Part shown: positions 60,415 through 64,000 of the stretch, in pieces
How the letters are laid out: every line of letters starts with the position of its first letter
How positions within the stretch are numbered: the first letter of the stretch is position 1
From: Epiperipatus broadwayi
Lineage: Eukaryota > Onychophora > Udeonychophora > Euonychophora > Peripatidae
DNA length: 64,000 bases
Direction: 5' to 3'
NCBI GenBank assembly: GCA_028023455.1
Contig: JAQFVV010000022.1
Location: 7,521,100 to 7,585,099 of the forward strand
The notes under the pieces: model-generated
The model's input: the letters and a program-made list of their open reading frames with translations, nothing else
Told to the model about the DNA's origin: nothing
Databases searched by the model: none
Made by a program: the position numbers and the translations under genes

Positions 60415-60640
60415 CTAGCGCCGTGCTTGCAATTATATTTCATTCCAATATCAGCCTTTTCAAGCTAATTGAGCACGCGCCTTTTGAGTATTAAATAAAT
60501 GAATACTCTCCTCTTAATTCTTTTTATTCCTGCATAAATACTATATCTTGGATTGAAGAGGAGAGTATTCATTTATTTGACACTCAAAAGGCGCGTGCTC
60601 AATTAGCTTGAAAAGGCTGGTATTGGAATGAAAAGTATTA
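60415..60640. mobile_element. F5 repeat, head-to-head palindrome
   Basis: Left arm (reverse) and right arm (forward) share CAATTAGCTTGAAAAGG, GGCGCGTGCTC and GAGAGTATTCATTTATTT in inverted orientation. The right arm has TTGAAGAG, a potential stem II (GAGAGT or GAGTATT side), then AAAAGG, which could be a decayed CTGAAGA...GAAA hammerhead. Same repeat as 17870-18012. The ribozyme reading is tentative. Confidence 0.65.
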
Positions 60641-61439
60641 TGGCTAAATGTTGGTCTTTGGTCCCAAACACTTTATGCATGTGGTGGACAAAATTTCTGA
60701 TATTAAAAAATATGTATATAATTGAGTTCACAAAATACAGATATCAAAATAGTAAAATTTTAAAATAATATATATATCGGAGTTCCTACTTTTCACCATT
60801 CTTAAGAACAAACTGCCAATTCTCAATAATTTCTTCATTTGCTCTTATCTCTCCTGACCACTCAAAAATAAATATATAAAATAATCCAGCTTAGAATCCC
60901 TGATTTCCTGATATTAATTTCTATTGACAGTTTTACCAAGCAAAGCCCGGCGCTTTTTGACCTTATTCTCACCCTTGTCTTTAGACCTGTCTGAGAATTA
61001 ACTCAGGTGATTGAATCTTTCCAAATACAGTCTTTCTAAGAAGATTGGCAAAGAAAAACATCCTGATAGAAAACTTTCCCTAAGGAAAATAGGGAAGCAA
61101 ATCTATTTAATCGCAATTGAGTATTTATGTTGCTAAAATCACAGTTGTAAGAAAAAAAATAGAAAAGAGCAATAATTTTTATACTTTTATCGGAATAAAT
61201 TGAATTCTCATATGTATATACACGAGAAACATTAAATTATGGAGGTTTAAGTAAAACACAAACAAGATAAGAGGCAACGATTGTTTTATTTTGAAAAAAC
61301 AAAACAAAAAAAACAAAAACAATTTCTTAGTGAATATTTAGAATTAAAAAAAAATTAGGATAAAAGAACCACTAAAATTTTAATATCTTAAAATAAATAA
61401 CTATTACTATAAAGGCAGATGAATTGACTGTTAATAATT
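60641..61439. other. AT-rich intergenic DNA, no gene seen
   Basis: Nothing recognisable. Confidence 0.5.
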
Positions 61440-61440
61440 T

Positions 61441-61540
61441 TTTTTTTCATATGTCAAATGTGTTGACCGGGAAGCGAATTCGGCCAGCTGCTTGGAAGGC
61501 AGCTATGCTAACCGCTAGGCCACGAACGCTAGACAACTGC
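61441..61540 (-). mobile_element. tRNA-Gly(TCC)-derived SINE, best tRNA match
   Basis: Minus strand: GCGTTCGTGGCCTAGCGGTT, AGCATAGCTGCCTTCCAAGC, AGCTGGCCGAATTCG and CTTCCCGGTCAACACA. The anticodon loop CTTCCAA carries TCC, and the acceptor stem GCGTT/AACAC nearly pairs. An A tail follows, which marks it as a SINE. The T-arm is shortened. This is the copy that shows the tRNA ancestor most clearly. Confidence 0.75.
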
Positions 61541-62125
61541 TTATATTTTTGTAAAGGATTCTGTAGGGTTTCCAAATAGGAGAAAAAATTTCGCAACTTT
61601 ATTAGTTCTCAAGGCCGCCATTGTTTGCATATATTACGTGTTTTGTAGCTTATGTTTGCCACAGCCACATTAATCATTACATATTCAATTTCCAAAACAG
61701 ACGGAGTAACTGTGATTACATTTAATCAGTAGATAAAATTCTCATAACTCTTAGGAAGATCAAATTCAACAGGTTTTACTAATGAAATTAAAATTTATCT
61801 TTCAAAAACCAAATTTATTGTACATTTAGACCATAGAAATACAGATTAAAAAGTAAAAAAAAACAACAACAAGTAAATGATTATGAAATAGCATGCAAAT
61901 AAAAAAAAAAAAAAGGATATATTTGAGTTAATGTTTGCACAGGAAACTTTTGTGACCTGTATGTTGTTCCAAAAATAGACCATAGAAACCCAATTTGTCT
62001 AAAGTTCATAGCAGGGAAGATTAAAATGAGATGCTGTTAGTAGGTAGTATTAATATCCGTGTTTGAGTTTTATGAAATGATGAACAGCAACAGCCACCCA
62101 ATAAACAGCAAAGTTGCGGGGAGCT
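61541..62125. other. AT-rich DNA, likely LINE 3' flank
   Basis: No gene. It lies just 3' of the minus-strand LINE frame and may include its 3' untranslated region. Confidence 0.4.
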
Positions 62126-62853
62126 CTATCCAATTGCAATGGAGTCCCAGGTTTGTGCAGCTGTGAAGGGGTCAGCAGTGCGCATATCTCTATCCCTTTC
62201 CTTGTTTAGTATTTGGCAAAATGCTGTGAAAATATTATTCAAGGTCTCAGCCTGGAACACCAGCTTACAGCGCAATGCCCAGATGGAAAAGTTAATTATG
62301 GCCGAAAGCCGGATCTCAGAGAATATGCCCTTTTCAATTGCTGTCTTGAGGTTCATTTCAATTTGATTTCTTGTCATGTTTTGTTGAAAATGAGTTCTTA
62401 AATTGTTCAAAGTTATGCATTCGAAGAGGAAGTGATCGGTAGTCTCTTCCTGTCTTTGACACAATGTGCAATTAGGGTCAATATCTTGCCCCCTTTTATA
62501 GTGGAGGAAGGCATTTGTTGGGAGGGCATGCAGGTTCGATTTCAATAGGAAATCCACGATTTTTGGTGGCAACTTCCAGAGCTTGGTCATCCTTATCATT
62601 CGAGGGATGTTGATTGAAAGGCAGCTGGGGATCCTCTGTTTTTGATGGTCAAGAAGATCAAACACTTCCCAATACGCAAGTTTTCTTTGAAATAGGGTTG
62701 ATGTTGGTTTGATGTTATCAAAGATAAAGTTGATCTGCTGTTGAAGGAGCAAGGCACGTCCTCTGGGGGGTGGCCGATCAGTAGGTTGAATGTCCTTTTC
62801 CGGAAGTGGGCATTGAGCACGTTCATTTTCCTTGAAGATGTTGTAGAGTACAT
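62126..62853 (-). pseudogene. LINE ORF2 C-terminus with zf-RVT knuckle
   Basis: Minus strand. Two overlapping frames (62853-62596 then 62752-62126) joined by a frameshift give the region after the reverse transcriptase. The longer frame (208 residues) contains KLWKLPPKIVDFLLKSNLHA and LPTNAF, then the CCHC knuckle C95, C98, H107 and C112 (CTLCQRQEETTDHFLFEC), a zf-RVT domain, and a final hydrophobic helix region (IINFSIWALRCKLVFQ). All four zinc ligands are kept. The reverse transcriptase is missing, so this is a 5'-truncated insertion. The C-terminus looks natural (stop at 62126). Confidence 0.8.
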
Positions 62854-62879
62854 TATGGATGCGTTGTAAGTTGAATATA

Positions 62880-63212
62880 GTTAGCGAGTGTAGTGAGAGA
62901 CCATTTAAAGTTTTGGGCTTTTGGAGGATTTATTTTGAGATATTTTTCTACTGCTATAACTTTTCTGTTATTTAAAATTTCAAACTAAAGATCTTGAGAT
63001 TTGAGTTTTGTTGTAAAACATAAACACAACAGTATTCTTATTTAGCTTTGAAAGCTCCATTCAGGAGAAATATATGAAAGATTATATAGCCATTAAAAGC
63101 GAATGTATATAAGTGAATCAGTAACAATTTTCATAGTAATGCTTAATTGCTTTTCAAAAAGTAGCCCTTTTAATTTCCAAACAGAACACAATAGAATATA
63201 TAAGCATTAAAA
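62880..63212. other. AT-rich intergenic DNA, no gene seen
   Basis: Nothing recognisable. Confidence 0.5.
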
Positions 63213-63310
63213 AACCTGTTTGCTGTGATATTATTAACATTTGTTTGCTGTGATATTTCTAACAGTTGGTGCACATACTAACCTGTTTGCTGTGATATTA
63301 CTAACAGTTG
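63213..63310 (+). repeat. Short tandem repeat, three imperfect copies
   Basis: Three copies of a unit around CCTGTTTGCTGTGATATTA followed by TAACAGTTG, the last two separated by a short GTGCACATACTAA spacer. Confidence 0.8.
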
Positions 63311-64000
63311 AATGCATTTGGAATATTTAACTAAAATTAAACTTTTCTAAAGACATTCAACACACATATTAGATGATGGAAATAGTCCAATATAAAAATA
63401 CAGCTAGAACACCATCATCACAAACCTTCAGAAAAACATTAAAAAATCTGTTTATAAAATGTTGGTATTACTGCCTGACAAAGTCTGAACCAGCTTCTGA
63501 GTAGATGACAAAATGAATTAAGCAATGGCTCAAGGTTCTTCCTAGGCAACATGAAGTAGATGCATTTCATATATTATCTCTTTCTAGATCTTTTACAATA
63601 ACTTATGATTAAGTTTAAAACTTTCAGACCAGTTTCATTTCAGTCTCTTAATTTATAACATCTGTTTGTTTTCTCCTCCATGTATTTAGCTTCTGTTCCC
63701 TCTTTGTTTTCCCATTTATATCTCTCAATATTGTGTTGGTTTGTCTGAAGTTTTTGAATAAGGGTAAATTTAAGATTCTTATAATTTTATTTTCATTCAG
63801 TTTTTAGAATATTTTAATGTGGTTAGTGTTACTAAACCATGCTATGGTTTTACATTCTAAGTATTTTAGAAAATATGAAAGTGTGTTACCTGCTTGATTA
63901 AGAGAACCAAAAGCAATGTTTTAATTCTGTTTTTAGTTCCTGGGGTTATATGTCCATATATCCAATTTATCAAGCAATAAATGAATGGCTATAAGTTTTT
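63311..64000. other. AT-rich intergenic DNA, no gene seen
   Basis: Nothing recognisable. Confidence 0.5.

Noticed and set aside
63213-63310. CRISPR-like repeat array
   Set aside because: Only three imperfect copies with irregular spacing in an animal genome; a plain tandem repeat.

Overview
This window looks like a piece of an AT-rich animal genome. It shows no operons, no dense coding and no rRNA. It carries animal-type transposons: Penelope-like GIY-YIG elements, a Buster-type hAT, non-LTR retrotransposons, a Merlin-like fragment, a probable Gypsy fragment and tRNA-Gly-derived SINEs. The repeat mix reminds me of mollusc, perhaps coleoid cephalopod, intergenic DNA; that is an impression and not a database result. 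No complete host gene is visible. The only host-like coding candidates are a zinc-ribbon exon on the minus strand (41747-42025) and a weak 49-nt exon (33591-33639). Two patches look promoter-like (22070-22300 and about 45450-45693).

The main result is a set of small self-cleaving (hammerhead) ribozyme motifs carried by several unrelated repeat families. Family F1 (4.4, 11.7-13.1, 34.2-35.4 and 42.5 kb) has units of about 455-477 bp, mostly as tandem dimers. Each unit carries a type I hammerhead with CTGATGA, GAAA and a very short stem III, like known retrozymes. Family F2 (6.4-8.2 and 39.3 kb) carries a second hammerhead fold. Families F3 (6.8, 36.2-37.4 and 56.15 kb) and F4 (54.8-55.8 and 25.7 kb) look like Penelope-like element (PLE) tails with hammerhead-like motifs that have a loopless stem III. 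F5 (17.9 and 60.4 kb) is a weaker candidate. Nearly all loci share one architecture: two copies head to head, with 3' tails pointing outward and one copy often 5'-truncated. This suggests a common PLE-like insertion mechanism, with the autonomous PLE relics in the same window as possible source machinery.

Layout: 0-4 kb holds a decayed hAT-like element. 4.3-13.1 kb holds F1, F2 and F3 repeats, a MITE and a tRNA-like SINE head. 14.1-15.2 kb is a TA-flanked MITE with telomere-like repeats. 15.6-20 kb is a broken LINE reverse transcriptase with nested hairpin SINEs. 21.6-24.3 kb has a Merlin-like fragment, a promoter-like patch and a LINE C-terminus. 25.6-35.4 kb has palindromes and F1. 36.2-37.4 kb is an inverted PLE with GIY-YIG reading frames on both strands. 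38 kb is an A-rich low-complexity block. 39-48 kb has F2, SINEs, the zinc-ribbon exon, a CpG-retaining patch and a Gypsy-like knuckle. 48-54.7 kb is empty AT-rich DNA. 54.8-56.3 kb is PLE, 57.5-60.25 kb a Buster hAT relic with target duplication, 60.4 kb F5, and 62-63 kb a LINE C-terminus. All transposon coding regions seen are frameshifted, truncated or only partial.
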